A stretch of DNA of 43,587 nucleotides. It comes from Saprospira grandis DSM 2844 (GTDB lineage Bacteria > Bacteroidota > Bacteroidia > Chitinophagales > Saprospiraceae). Positions 17,360 to 25,803 of the stretch are shown here, in pieces (positions within the stretch are counted from its first letter, which is position 1; each line of letters opens with the position of its first letter). The notes below the pieces were generated by a model. It saw nothing but the letters and a program-made list of their open reading frames with translations. It did not search any database and was not told the origin of the DNA. Location of the stretch: the NCBI GenBank assembly GCA_945888475.1, contig CAMDAB010000015.1:1-43587 (forward strand). The letters are read 5' to 3'. A program made the position numbers and the translations under genes.

Positions 17360-18066
17360 GAGATTGTCGATAAAATATCAAAAAACAAATGTTCAGGAAA
17401 TTCTTCCTCAGTATTCAACTGCAGTTCAGTCGGCCTATTAACAAATTCAATTTCAGCAATATAAGTATGCAACAAGGCATAGATAGCAGAATCTTTACTC
17501 AGTGCTCCCGACAGGAATAGTGAATCTTTTTCAGTACTAAGATTATTAAGTTTGTAAAATTGTAAAACACAATAAAGTGCATCTTCCGCTGTGCGAAAGG
17601 GACTGGACATATGCTTATCTACTGCACCATAAGTCAATGCCCAGAAATATATTTTACCAGATTGCCAATAACTAAAAACCACTGATTTTTTTGGACAAAT
17701 ATTTTTAAATGCATGAAGCATACATCCGAAGTAATCTTTAATCTGTACTGCAGGAAAATTACTTTTGAAATATTGTTGGATTTTGTCTGATTGCAGTTTA
17801 TAGTCAGCTTTTTCTTCTAATGTTAATATGGATAAGTTGATTGATTCAATTTTGTTTACAATAATATTTTCAACTTCGAGATTAGATAGTAGTGTTTTTA
17901 ATAAATCAGGCTCATTATGCCATTCAAAAATTGTAAGGCTAATTATTTTTTGATTGTTATAGACTAAACAAGTAAACCTATCCGGTCCAATAAGGAGGGA
18001 TAGGTTCATATTTTGTATGGGTTCTGAAATATCAGATCCTTTTATATCTACAATTTTTTTTACCAA
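17356..18066 (-). CDS. DUF3822 family protein
   Basis: A 236-residue soluble protein of the DUF3822 family, which is commonly encoded just before rsmD in Bacteroidota. The N-terminus NMNLSLLIGPDRFTCLVYNNQ, the region SYWQSGKIYFWALTYGAV and the FLSGALSKDSAIY segment suggest an actin/PilM-like fold, but I see no intact nucleotide-binding motif. It overlaps rsmD by 4 nt and the upstream gene by 7 nt, so it sits inside a tight operon. The function is unknown. Confidence 0.75.
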   Translation of the reverse strand: MVKKIVDIKGSDISEPIQNMNLSLLIGPDRFTCLVYNNQKIISLTIFEWHNEPDLLKTLLSNLEVENIIVNKIESINLSILTLEEKADYKLQSDKIQQYFKSNFPAVQIKDYFGCMLHAFKNICPKKSVVFSYWQSGKIYFWALTYGAVDKHMSSPFRTAEDALYCVLQFYKLNNLSTEKDSLFLSGALSKDSAIYALLHTYIAEIEFVNRPTELQLNTEEEFPEHLFFDILSTIS

Positions 18067-18755
18067 TTACCTGCTGTTGTAATTTTGGTTAAATCGCCTA
18101 CTTTAACAAGTTTTGAGGTGTCAAATTCGGGATTGTACATACTGTATTCTTTCGGATCGTACTCTGGCATGTAAATTCTTACTTTTGTAGAAACCTCGAA
18201 GGTTGGTGTTGCAAAATTTGCAGCTATGCGGCTTCCTTCAAGATTTACTTTGCCGCTTTGAATTTCAAATTTCTGCTTGGCAATACTTTTCGATTTATAC
18301 TCAGAGAAAGGTACCGTACTCATTTCGCTAATGTAATCTTTTAGTTTACTTTCAACAAAGGCATTGTCTGCTTTGTTTTTGTTAAAGTCTTCTGCCTTAA
18401 CATAGCCAATTCTTGCCATATAGCTGAACATAGAATCTTTTGCAGCAAAGCGAATGCGCAGCGTGTCAGCTTTCTTGAGCGTGTCGTATGGATCGCCTTC
18501 AATTTTCAAAATTGAGAAGCTATCTTTCAGAAAAGTATTGAGCATATCATCGAAGTTCCCAGCATAGGCTGAATCTTCATGTAAAACCTTGTACATTTTC
18601 TGTAATTCAACAATGTCTTCCAATTGTTTGTGTAATGCAATTTTTCTTTTATCCCAGGTGGTTTTGAAATCGACCGGACGGCGAATGCTTTCTACAATAT
18701 AATAAGATAGTATTATAATTGCTACAGCAAAAATTCCAAAGAATACGTATTTCAT
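18060..18755 (-). CDS. Membrane-anchored hypothetical protein, 231 aa
   Basis: An N-terminal transmembrane helix (about 3-23) is followed by a coiled-coil-prone segment (about 35-60, KRKIALHKQLEDIVELQKMYKVLHED) and a soluble domain ending ...KVGDLTKITTAGNW. The anchor-coil-domain layout suggests a periplasmic protein held in the inner membrane. I do not recognise the family. It is the first gene of a run with DUF3822, rsmD, ccmC and ccmD-like (7-nt overlap with the next), so it is probably expressed with them. Confidence 0.7.
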   Translation of the reverse strand: MKYVFFGIFAVAIIILSYYIVESIRRPVDFKTTWDKRKIALHKQLEDIVELQKMYKVLHEDSAYAGNFDDMLNTFLKDSFSILKIEGDPYDTLKKADTLRIRFAAKDSMFSYMARIGYVKAEDFNKNKADNAFVESKLKDYISEMSTVPFSEYKSKSIAKQKFEIQSGKVNLEGSRIAANFATPTFEVSTKVRIYMPEYDPKEYSMYNPEFDTSKLVKVGDLTKITTAGNW

Positions 18756-18870
18756 CTTTAAAAATTTTACAAGGTTTATTTATTAGGCTGCAATATTAAG
18801 TAATTTTTGAAAAAAGAAATCAAACAATGGATATTTTATCTGACTGTTTTGATAAAAATTTACAAAGATT

Positions 18871-19737
18871 TCAACTGAGCGTTTTTTGTGGAAACACAGA
18901 AGACACTGCAAAATTCATGGCATCATAAAATGCATCGCTATCTAAGTGGAGTTTTTCCGAAGCATTATCGAAGTAAGATATAAGATTTTCAGTAGGCATA
19001 TTGCCGGTAAGATCATCTTTGGCCATGGGACAACCTCCGTAACCTTTCAGTGCTCCATCGAATCTTTTACAACCATTTTTATAGGCGGCATCAATTTTTT
19101 CGTGCCATGTGTTGGCTGTGGTGTGAAAATGCGCCCCGAATTCCACATCAGGGTAGGGGGGAATGAGGTTACTAAAGAGGTATTCTATGGTTTTGCTGTC
19201 AGCAACACCTATAGTATCTGACAGGGAAAGAATTCTAATATCGAGATCTGCAAGCGTATTTACCCACTTTTGAACAACATCCACATTCCAAAGGTCACCG
19301 TATGGATTGCCAAAGCCCATCGAGATATAAGCCACCATTTTTTTACCGGTTTTTACACAGATATTCTGAATAGATTCAACCCTCGACAAGGATTCTGCTA
19401 TGCTGGCGTTGGTATTTCTTAGCTGAAAAGTTTCGGAAATGGAAAACGGATAGCCCAGGTAGCTTATTTCTTCAAAGTTGGAAGCATCTTCGGCCCCTCG
19501 CTGATTGGCAACAATCGCAAGGAGTTTAGTTTTTCTTTCATCCAATTCAAGTCCTTTCAATACTTCTGCAGTGTCCCTGAGCTGAGGTATTGCTTTTGGA
19601 GACACAAAACTGCCAAAGTCTAAGGTATCAAAACCTACTTTGAGCAATTTGTTAATATATGCCTTTTTTGTTTCGGTTGGTACAAAATCGTGAAGACCCT
19701 GCATGGCATCCCTCGGACATTCTATTATCTTTATCAT
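18871..19737 (-). CDS. mvaB: Hydroxymethylglutaryl-CoA lyase
   Basis: A 288-residue DRE-TIM metallolyase that splits HMG-CoA to acetyl-CoA and acetoacetate, the last step of leucine breakdown. The family start is ECPRDAMQGLHDFVPTETK (the usual motif is PRDGLQ, so Arg and Asp are kept). Other marks are FDTLDFGSFVSPKAIPQLRDT, the metal-binding histidines in FGAHFHTT (most members have VHCHDT) and the Cys loop GGCPMAKDDLTGNMPTE. The changes in the His motif are typical of a Bacteroidota subgroup as far as I can judge, but an HMGL-like aldolase with another acyl-CoA is possible. It is a single gene. Confidence 0.87.
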   Translation of the reverse strand: MIKIIECPRDAMQGLHDFVPTETKKAYINKLLKVGFDTLDFGSFVSPKAIPQLRDTAEVLKGLELDERKTKLLAIVANQRGAEDASNFEEISYLGYPFSISETFQLRNTNASIAESLSRVESIQNICVKTGKKMVAYISMGFGNPYGDLWNVDVVQKWVNTLADLDIRILSLSDTIGVADSKTIEYLFSNLIPPYPDVEFGAHFHTTANTWHEKIDAAYKNGCKRFDGALKGYGGCPMAKDDLTGNMPTENLISYFDNASEKLHLDSDAFYDAMNFAVSSVFPQKTLS

Positions 19738-19782
19738 CCTTCAGCTAAGTTATGGGACTCTGTTATTAGTAAATAATGACTG

Positions 19783-19790
19783 CAAATATA
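19783..19790 (-). promoter_or_regulatory. Putative -7 box TATATTTG of the HMG-CoA lyase gene
   Basis: TATATTTG on the minus strand, 46 nt before the start codon, fits TAnnTTTG. No clear TTG element is found at the usual distance. Confidence 0.35.
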
Positions 19791-19823
19791 TGAACAATAT
19801 CGCATTTTTATGAGTTGTTTACT

Positions 19824-19831
19824 TAACTTTG
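19824..19831 (+). promoter_or_regulatory. -7 box TAACTTTG of the small membrane protein
   Basis: It fits TAnnTTTG and lies 28 nt before the ATG at 19859. A possible upstream TTG start at 19829 lies inside this box and can be set aside. Confidence 0.5.
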
Positions 19832-19858
19832 CAGCTTAATCAAACGGAAAATTATATC

Positions 19859-20107
19859 ATGAACCGAAAAAATTTGATGACAATAGGCGGATTTCTGCTT
19901 TTTTTACTTGGATTTATTGGAATAGTAGTAAACATGGTCGGTCTGCATTTTGCACTTACCGATTGGGTTACTTACTTGCTCGGTTCAACTATTGGCTTTA
20001 TTTTTAAAATTCTCCTTGTAATTACAGGTGTTGTATTGGTTATTTTGGCTAATGGAAATGATGAAGACCGTTACGATGAGTATTTTGATGGAAATGCCTT
20101 CAAGTAA
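19859..20107 (+). CDS. Small two-helix membrane protein, 82 aa
   Basis: Starting at ATG 19859 (MNRKNLMTIGG), it has two hydrophobic segments (about 8-30 and 40-62) and an acidic tail (NDEDRYDEYFDGNAFK). I do not recognise a family. A longer reading from TTG at 19829 would begin within the probable -7 box, so I prefer the shorter form. The TAA stop (20105-20107) directly abuts the stop of the convergent dcd gene. Confidence 0.7.
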   Translation: MNRKNLMTIGGFLLFLLGFIGIVVNMVGLHFALTDWVTYLLGSTIGFIFKILLVITGVVLVILANGNDEDRYDEYFDGNAFK

Positions 20108-20644
20108 CTAAAACTTGTTTTTCCACATCATCGATTCAACCGGGAAAATCGTACGCAGATTGTATTTTGCATTTGGTTTTTTGTTGTAATAATTTTCAAT
20201 CTCGCCCGATACCTTAAAGTAAATCAGCTGTCCTATTGGCATTCCATAATAAATTCTGACTGCCTGAGTACATGAAATTTCCAGGGTCCAGGTATTGCAA
20301 AAACCTACATCGCCTTTGCCGGCAGTAGCATGAATGTCAATCCCCAAACGTCCCACACTCGATTTGCCCTCCAAAAAAGGAACTGCAGCATGCGATTCGG
20401 TATATTCGACTGTCACACCTAGATATAAGGTGCCCGGTTTAAGTACAAAACCCTCTTCGGGGATTTCAAAAATTTCAATCTCATTGTGTTTTTTGGCATC
20501 CAACACCTCATCTTTGTAAGTAGCTAGGTATTTTCCCAGATGTACATCGTATGAATTGGTGCCCAAACAGTTCTTGTCGAAGGGCTCGATGACAATATCG
20601 CCATCATTTATCGAAGCCAGAATTTCTTTATCGGAAAGTATCAT
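20108..20644 (-). CDS. dcd: dCTP deaminase
   Basis: Converts dCTP to dUTP (and in some members on to dUMP) in the pyrimidine deoxynucleotide pathway. I chose ATG 20644 (MILSDKEILASINDGDIVIEPFD), which gives 178 residues and the normal family N-terminus; the upstream 32 codons contain a hairpin and look non-coding. The active-site region is FLEGKSSVGRLGIDIHATAGKGD followed by NTWTLEIS with the catalytic Glu. It follows the giant AAA+ gene by 76 nt on the same strand. Placement behind a 'DNA repair' ATPase is suggestive of a link to dNTP quality, but may be incidental. Confidence 0.92.
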   Translation of the reverse strand: MILSDKEILASINDGDIVIEPFDKNCLGTNSYDVHLGKYLATYKDEVLDAKKHNEIEIFEIPEEGFVLKPGTLYLGVTVEYTESHAAVPFLEGKSSVGRLGIDIHATAGKGDVGFCNTWTLEISCTQAVRIYYGMPIGQLIYFKVSGEIENYYNKKPNAKYNLRTIFPVESMMWKNKF

Positions 20645-20668
20645 TTTTTGATTTCGTTTAATTTTGTT

Positions 20669-20691
20669 AGTCTGCGCAAAGTTCGCAGACT
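20669..20691 (-). promoter_or_regulatory. Hairpin between AAA+ gene and dcd
   Basis: AGTCTGCG (20669-20676) and CGCAGACT (20684-20691) form a perfect 8-bp stem with a 7-nt loop. No T-run follows on either strand, so it is not a classic terminator. The loop and arm contain GAACTTTG on the minus strand, a near match to the -7 box, so it could be a dcd promoter or operator, or an RNA processing site. Confidence 0.4.
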
Positions 20692-20720
20692 TTGGCAGAA
20701 AAACAAAAAAAATTCTGTCT

Positions 20721-23700
20721 TTAGCCCAATCCTTTTTCAATACCGATTTTTATCGTTTTTTGAATGTTCGACAATTGATCGGAGAAATTGGAAAGCTGAG
20801 CCACCACCTGAAAAATAGGATCTGACCCATCGGCACCATTCAGGGCTCGGTCCTTCAGGTATGCTTCTTTGATTTGTGTCCAACGCTCAGTTTCCTCAGT
20901 TGACTGTATGCCCATCAGCGATTTTAGCTTTAGCATATTGGCCTCGGCATTTACCGTTAGTGTTTGAGATTCTCCTTTATAATGTGAAACAATGAGTGTC
21001 TCGATTTCTTCCTCATTCATAATCGGAACAACTTTTTCCGACATTTTATTCATGTTACGGTATGAGCCCTGCAATAGGAAAGGAGGCTCCGTACGATAAG
21101 CATCCGCCATTGCTGCAGATCTTATATACTCGAGATTGACTTTCAGAATCACATCGCGTACTTTTATCATACGTTTGAATACTTCGGCCAGTTCGTTCAA
21201 TTCCTGATTACTATGGTTGGCCTCAAATTCCAGCCCCTCTTTGCTGCCCGTTTCGGTAAATTTTAGAATCGGATATAAATCTTTCAGCGATTTTGCTGCC
21301 AGTTTTTGCGTAATTGTATTTGCTGTCAATGAGTTTTCTATGTAACTCAATTCGAAAACATCTTGCGTTTTACCAATAATATCGCCCAGATTGTAAATAT
21401 CGGAACGGTTGGCCAACATATCTGGGATTTTGAATTTCTCGCCACTTTCTGTGTATGGATTACCTGCCATAACAACTGCAACCCTTTTTCCTCTGAAATC
21501 ATAAGTCTTGGTTTGGCCTTTGTAAATCCCTTCTACTTTGCGTTGCGCATCGGTGAGGGTGATGAATTTCTGCAAAAACTCAGGATGACAGTGCTGAATA
21601 TCGTCGAGATAAATCATCACATTGTCGCCCATTTCGAAAGCCAGATTCATTTTTTCCAATTCCTTTCTGGCGCCTGCATTTTTCGCTTCAGCCGGATCGA
21701 GTGAGGTGACGGCATGGCCAATTGCCGGGCCATTAATTTTCATAAAAATCAAACCAAGTCGGTTGGCAACATACTCCATCAAAGTTGTTTTTCCGTAACC
21801 GGGTGGGGAGATGAGCAGGAGCATACCCATGCGGTCTGTTCGGGTGCCATCGCCTACGGTACCGATCTGTTTAGCCATATTGTCACCAAAAATGGGCAAA
21901 TAAACGCTATCGATAAGTTTATTGCGTACAAAAGATGAAAGTACCCTTGGTTTGAATTCATCGAGTCGGAGCTGAATGCGGAAAGCCTCGCTAAGTTCCC
22001 TCTTCAGACGGCTGTATGCTTCATGCATTTTCACCGTTTCGTGGGTGAATATTTGCATTTTTCTCATGAACTGCGTAAAATCCAGCTGATATTTTCCACC
22101 GCTTTGTACTACTGGATGGTCTCCCCTGATGCCTTCAATTTCTATACTTGTTTTAATGTCGATGACCTGACTTTCCTGGTAGGGATTGCCAGTAAGCAGT
22201 ACTGCAACTTCGTCCAAAAACAGATTCATCTGCTGATCTGGTTGCTGTGCAATATAGGCCTGCAGCCATTTTCTGGTGAGTTGAAATTGCTCTGCGGGCT
22301 GGCTCTCCAAATCTTTCAACGATTGTTCAAAGTTTCTTTGAGCGGCATTATTACTCAAAAAATTCAGGAAATTCTTTCTCAGCTGATGTGCATCGCCGCT
22401 TACCACAAAATAATTTCTGCGCGATACTTCTTTGAAAAGATACTGTGCTGCATTTTCAATCAGGTTGGAATCGAAGATTGGATTTACCTGTACAAAATCT
22501 TTCAGTGCATTGCGCAGCTGATCGAGCAGGTATTCAAATTCGCCGCTTTTTGGAAAAACCTGTAAGATGAGTCCGGCGCTTTTCAATTGTCGCTCCAAAG
22601 ATTGCTTAAGCTCGGGCGAGGCAAATTTTTGCCAGAAGAAAGCTGCAACTGCCCTGGCATCGGAAGGAAAATATAAGAGGTCGATACGCTGACTCAGGAA
22701 AAGCAGCGTATTTAGAATCTTAGCAGCATCTTCATCATGAATTCCTTTACTGTAACCCTCACTGTAACGGTTGGCCGAAAAAGCCTGCACCAAAGGCAGT
22801 ATTTCTTCCGATGCGGGTTTTATGCCCTTTTGCTCAAAATCTTTGAAACATAGATAGGCCAGATATTCCGAACGGTACACTTCTCGATTTTCGGAAGGGA
22901 AGCTCATGTCCCAAACAGATCGGGTAGCCAAAAACGCTTTTTCAGCTGCTTTCTCGAAGAATCCGGTGCCCGTAAGGTGATAATACATTTCATCGTCTTT
23001 TGGAACCATGGTCAGGTCGAGACTCTGAGTATTGACTGAGAAACTGTGGCGGCCAAATTTAATGGCATCGCCGCTTTCGCTGAAAAGGTCCTGTTTGTCG
23101 CGCAACTGCCTCAATGCTTCTTCCTGAATGGTTTTCAGCTGCGTCTGAATATCACCAGCCTTATTGCTGTCGCCCAGTTCGTTCAGTTGCTTTATAGTGT
23201 CCCTTACCTTGTCGATCATCAGATCTGAAGCAAAAAAACCATTGATTTCGGCGGCAGTTTTCATGGATACAGCGCGGTTTTTTATACCGTTCAATATCCT
23301 TTCGGCAGCGCTTTGCAGGGCAGTAGTTCTTTTATTAATTGATTCGGTAAGGCTGAGTTTTTTTGTTTCGAAGACATTGTAAATTTCTTCGCGCTTATCG
23401 GCGATTTTCAGGATGAACTCGTCAAATTCGGCAAATTTACTTTCCAGTTCTTCTATCTGAACCATCAGCTTACTCAAGTATTCGTCGCATTTACCCGGTG
23501 TATCTGAGATGTCGGTAAAGTTGATAATACTTTGGTCGATGAGTTTTACCTGCGCTGCAAATTCTGCTACTGCTTCGTTTCCACTCAATTCTTTCAGCCT
23601 TCTTTTCAGTGCAGCTTTGGCCTGATTAAGGGTGGAGAAAATAGCTGTTATGCTGTCGATGATGCGGGTGGTCTGCGTAGCATCCTCTATTTTTAGGTTG

Positions 23701-25649
23701 CTCACAATTTCTATCATCAACTCCAGTTGTTTGCCAATATTGCCGAGGCGTTCTTCCAGTTGCTTGCCTTGTCGGGCTGTTTCAACCTTTATAATGTCGG
23801 TATCTGCTTCTTTTACTTTTTCGATATAGGGTAGGAGCGCATCGTCGCGCAATAGAAAACCAACACATTCGGCTGACATTTTTTCCATTTGCTTGGCTGC
23901 CCTTTCCTCCATCTCATCGATGAGTTTGAGGTCGGTATATCGAAGCTCGCGCAATGAAATAACCTCGCCGCGCAGTATTCTGAGATTCGACAGTGTTTCC
24001 ACAAAAACATCAATGCGGTTAAAACTGCTTTGTCCGATGAATTTGAATAAATCCTCCAGCTTTTGCCCCGTGGCAGCTATGCTGTTTCGGGTCGATTTTT
24101 TGATGGCCTGCACCTTTTCGAACTCGTCAATCGCAGCATTGGCCGATTTTCTGATTTCCCCCAAGGGTTCATTCAAACCAAAAGCTTTGGGATCCTTTAT
24201 CCAATAGTAGGAGTCGAGTATGTCGCCCGATTTTTTATTGAGGTCATAATATAGATTGTTATAGCTGTCTTCCTTACCGAGCAGACTCAGGAGTTCCTGA
24301 CATTCGGCCATGGCGCGTACGATATCAGGATTGCCGATTTTATAAAGAAAACTGTCGGTATAGTCCGAAGGAATCAAATCGCCCACAATAAAAGGAGTCT
24401 GCCAAATTTGTATGACATGATGTTTTCCGGCACTTTCTTCGGCCCTGAAATAACAGAGCTCACCACTGTCGAAAAGCGTATAACCATTGCAATAAATAGG
24501 GGTAGCTACATTCTGTTCAATAACATTGTAAGCCAGCAGGATATATGAACTTTTATTTGCATCGTAAAAAACAAAAAGATGGTCTTCTCCATTGGGCGAT
24601 TTCAGCCTTCTTTCAAATTTGAACTGGCCGCTTGCATTTTTGTCAAAAACCTTATAATCGCCGGTCTGCAGATAAAAACCATTTGCAAAAATAAGTCCTT
24701 GACTTCCAGGCAATAGAATCCCAGAGTTGGCTAAGGTATCAATACGGGTAACCGTTTGCAATTTTTCATTAAATACAAAATAGCGAGGTTCTTCCAGGTA
24801 GGGTTTGATTTTGAGTAGAATTAGGTTGCCTAGGTCGGCAAAAAGCACTTCACTGTCTTCAAGTTTTTGGTCTTTATGCTGAACATCTTCTCGATAGATA
24901 CCTTTGCCGTCGTTGGTATTGTCCTCAACTTTAATAGTTAGGTCTCCGCCGATGGTTTCAACAAAAACCCTGTCGAGAATGGAAATGTGCGAATGGTTGC
25001 CGTAGCGGAACATCTCGCGGCTGGTTCTTTTCCACTCAAATTCATGTTGTGCAGGGTACTGATATCGATGCTCCCCAGGTTGGGTATAATAAGAGATTTT
25101 GCCTTCGAGAATTTCCCATTTGAACATTTTTACATCGTTCACATCGGCACTCAGCTGAAAAACCATGTAAAAATAGGGGCTGTTTTGTTCAATGGCAAAT
25201 TTTGTAAAAACAGCATTTCGGTAATAGCGGAAAAGGTTTTGAAAATCGGTGATAAACTGCCTGTGCGTATTAACAAAATCGAGCATATTTTCCTCATGGA
25301 AAAGTTCTCCATCGAATTTGTAAATACTGAAAACATCTTTGATGTTTACCTCTCTCAACCCTAAGTGCACATTATAGCCAAAAAAACACCAATCGCCGAT
25401 ACCGATGATATCGCGGGCAATACAGTTGTTTTCAGTATTGATGCGGGCATTGCCCTGTAATTTTAGTTCAATAGCCCCGAATACCTTTTTGCGTTCGTCG
25501 TTGAGCTGATTGAGGCGGTTTTTAAGTTCATCGCCAAAGCGGTTGAGCCTGCCTTTTATCACCTCATAGGTGCCCGACTCAAGTTGGGTGTTGTTATTTT
25601 GATCTTCAGCTAAAGTTTCTTCAGGGGGATTGGGAATATCGTTTGCCAT
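20721..25649 (-). CDS. Giant AAA+ 'DNA repair ATPase' (DUF3686/PF12458-type N-terminus)
   Basis: A 1642-residue cytoplasmic protein. The N-terminal third (about 20-470) resembles the large beta-rich domain annotated as 'ATPase involved in DNA repair' (PF12458/DUF3686), with GIGDWCFFGYNVHLG and YRNAVFTKFAIEQNSPYFYMVF. A long helical, coiled-coil-rich middle follows (about 490-880), then a helical region to about 1200. The AAA+ module has Walker A SPPGYGKTTLMEY (about 1280-1290), Walker B VMIYLDDIQH (about 1340), sensor 1 VAVVMAGNPYTES and an arginine region in MLANRSDIYNLGD. The 'repair' label comes from database naming; no nuclease or helicase motif is visible. It follows a flotillin gene and an NfeD-like gene on the same strand, so a membrane-linked remodelling role is at least as likely. 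Confidence 0.85.
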   Translation of the reverse strand: MANDIPNPPEETLAEDQNNNTQLESGTYEVIKGRLNRFGDELKNRLNQLNDERKKVFGAIELKLQGNARINTENNCIARDIIGIGDWCFFGYNVHLGLREVNIKDVFSIYKFDGELFHEENMLDFVNTHRQFITDFQNLFRYYRNAVFTKFAIEQNSPYFYMVFQLSADVNDVKMFKWEILEGKISYYTQPGEHRYQYPAQHEFEWKRTSREMFRYGNHSHISILDRVFVETIGGDLTIKVEDNTNDGKGIYREDVQHKDQKLEDSEVLFADLGNLILLKIKPYLEEPRYFVFNEKLQTVTRIDTLANSGILLPGSQGLIFANGFYLQTGDYKVFDKNASGQFKFERRLKSPNGEDHLFVFYDANKSSYILLAYNVIEQNVATPIYCNGYTLFDSGELCYFRAEESAGKHHVIQIWQTPFIVGDLIPSDYTDSFLYKIGNPDIVRAMAECQELLSLLGKEDSYNNLYYDLNKKSGDILDSYYWIKDPKAFGLNEPLGEIRKSANAAIDEFEKVQAIKKSTRNSIAATGQKLEDLFKFIGQSSFNRIDVFVETLSNLRILRGEVISLRELRYTDLKLIDEMEERAAKQMEKMSAECVGFLLRDDALLPYIEKVKEADTDIIKVETARQGKQLEERLGNIGKQLELMIEIVSNLKIEDATQTTRIIDSITAIFSTLNQAKAALKRRLKELSGNEAVAEFAAQVKLIDQSIINFTDISDTPGKCDEYLSKLMVQIEELESKFAEFDEFILKIADKREEIYNVFETKKLSLTESINKRTTALQSAAERILNGIKNRAVSMKTAAEINGFFASDLMIDKVRDTIKQLNELGDSNKAGDIQTQLKTIQEEALRQLRDKQDLFSESGDAIKFGRHSFSVNTQSLDLTMVPKDDEMYYHLTGTGFFEKAAEKAFLATRSVWDMSFPSENREVYRSEYLAYLCFKDFEQKGIKPASEEILPLVQAFSANRYSEGYSKGIHDEDAAKILNTLLFLSQRIDLLYFPSDARAVAAFFWQKFASPELKQSLERQLKSAGLILQVFPKSGEFEYLLDQLRNALKDFVQVNPIFDSNLIENAAQYLFKEVSRRNYFVVSGDAHQLRKNFLNFLSNNAAQRNFEQSLKDLESQPAEQFQLTRKWLQAYIAQQPDQQMNLFLDEVAVLLTGNPYQESQVIDIKTSIEIEGIRGDHPVVQSGGKYQLDFTQFMRKMQIFTHETVKMHEAYSRLKRELSEAFRIQLRLDEFKPRVLSSFVRNKLIDSVYLPIFGDNMAKQIGTVGDGTRTDRMGMLLLISPPGYGKTTLMEYVANRLGLIFMKINGPAIGHAVTSLDPAEAKNAGARKELEKMNLAFEMGDNVMIYLDDIQHCHPEFLQKFITLTDAQRKVEGIYKGQTKTYDFRGKRVAVVMAGNPYTESGEKFKIPDMLANRSDIYNLGDIIGKTQDVFELSYIENSLTANTITQKLAAKSLKDLYPILKFTETGSKEGLEFEANHSNQELNELAEVFKRMIKVRDVILKVNLEYIRSAAMADAYRTEPPFLLQGSYRNMNKMSEKVVPIMNEEEIETLIVSHYKGESQTLTVNAEANMLKLKSLMGIQSTEETERWTQIKEAYLKDRALNGADGSDPIFQVVAQLSNFSDQLSNIQKTIKIGIEKGLG

Positions 25650-25737
25650 TGTAATAAGGTGCTGGGTTTTTAACAGATAACTTTCAACAAGTATTTACTT
25701 GCTGAAAATATGATTAAAACTTCTTAATGAGTTAAAA

Positions 25738-25777
25738 GTATCAGATATAATTCATTTTGCTGAATTATACCTGATAC
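25738..25777 (-). terminator. Strong hairpin between flotillin and AAA+ genes (attenuator or processing site)
   Basis: GTATCAGATATAATTCA (25738-25754) pairs with TGAATTATACCTGATAC (25761-25777): 17 positions, 16 paired, with a 6-nt loop. On the minus strand TTTT follows. It lies 26 nt after the flotillin stop and about 90 nt before the AAA+ start. As a weak terminator it would let part of the transcription pass into the AAA+ gene; it could also protect or process the flotillin mRNA. Confidence 0.6.
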
Positions 25778-25803
25778 CATGCAAAAGCTTGCTAAATAGC
25801 TTT

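Noticed and set aside
19829-19858. Upstream TTG start for the small membrane protein
   Set aside because: It lies within the probable -7 promoter box; the ATG at 19859 gives a normal membrane-protein start.
20645-20740. Longer N-terminus (32 residues) for dCTP deaminase
   Set aside because: The family begins at MILSDKEI; the extra codons include a hairpin and look untranslated, and they overlap the end of the AAA+ gene.
22023-22565. 180-codon plus-strand frame opposite the AAA+ gene
   Set aside because: A chance frame within a long, clearly coding minus-strand gene; no recognisable domain.
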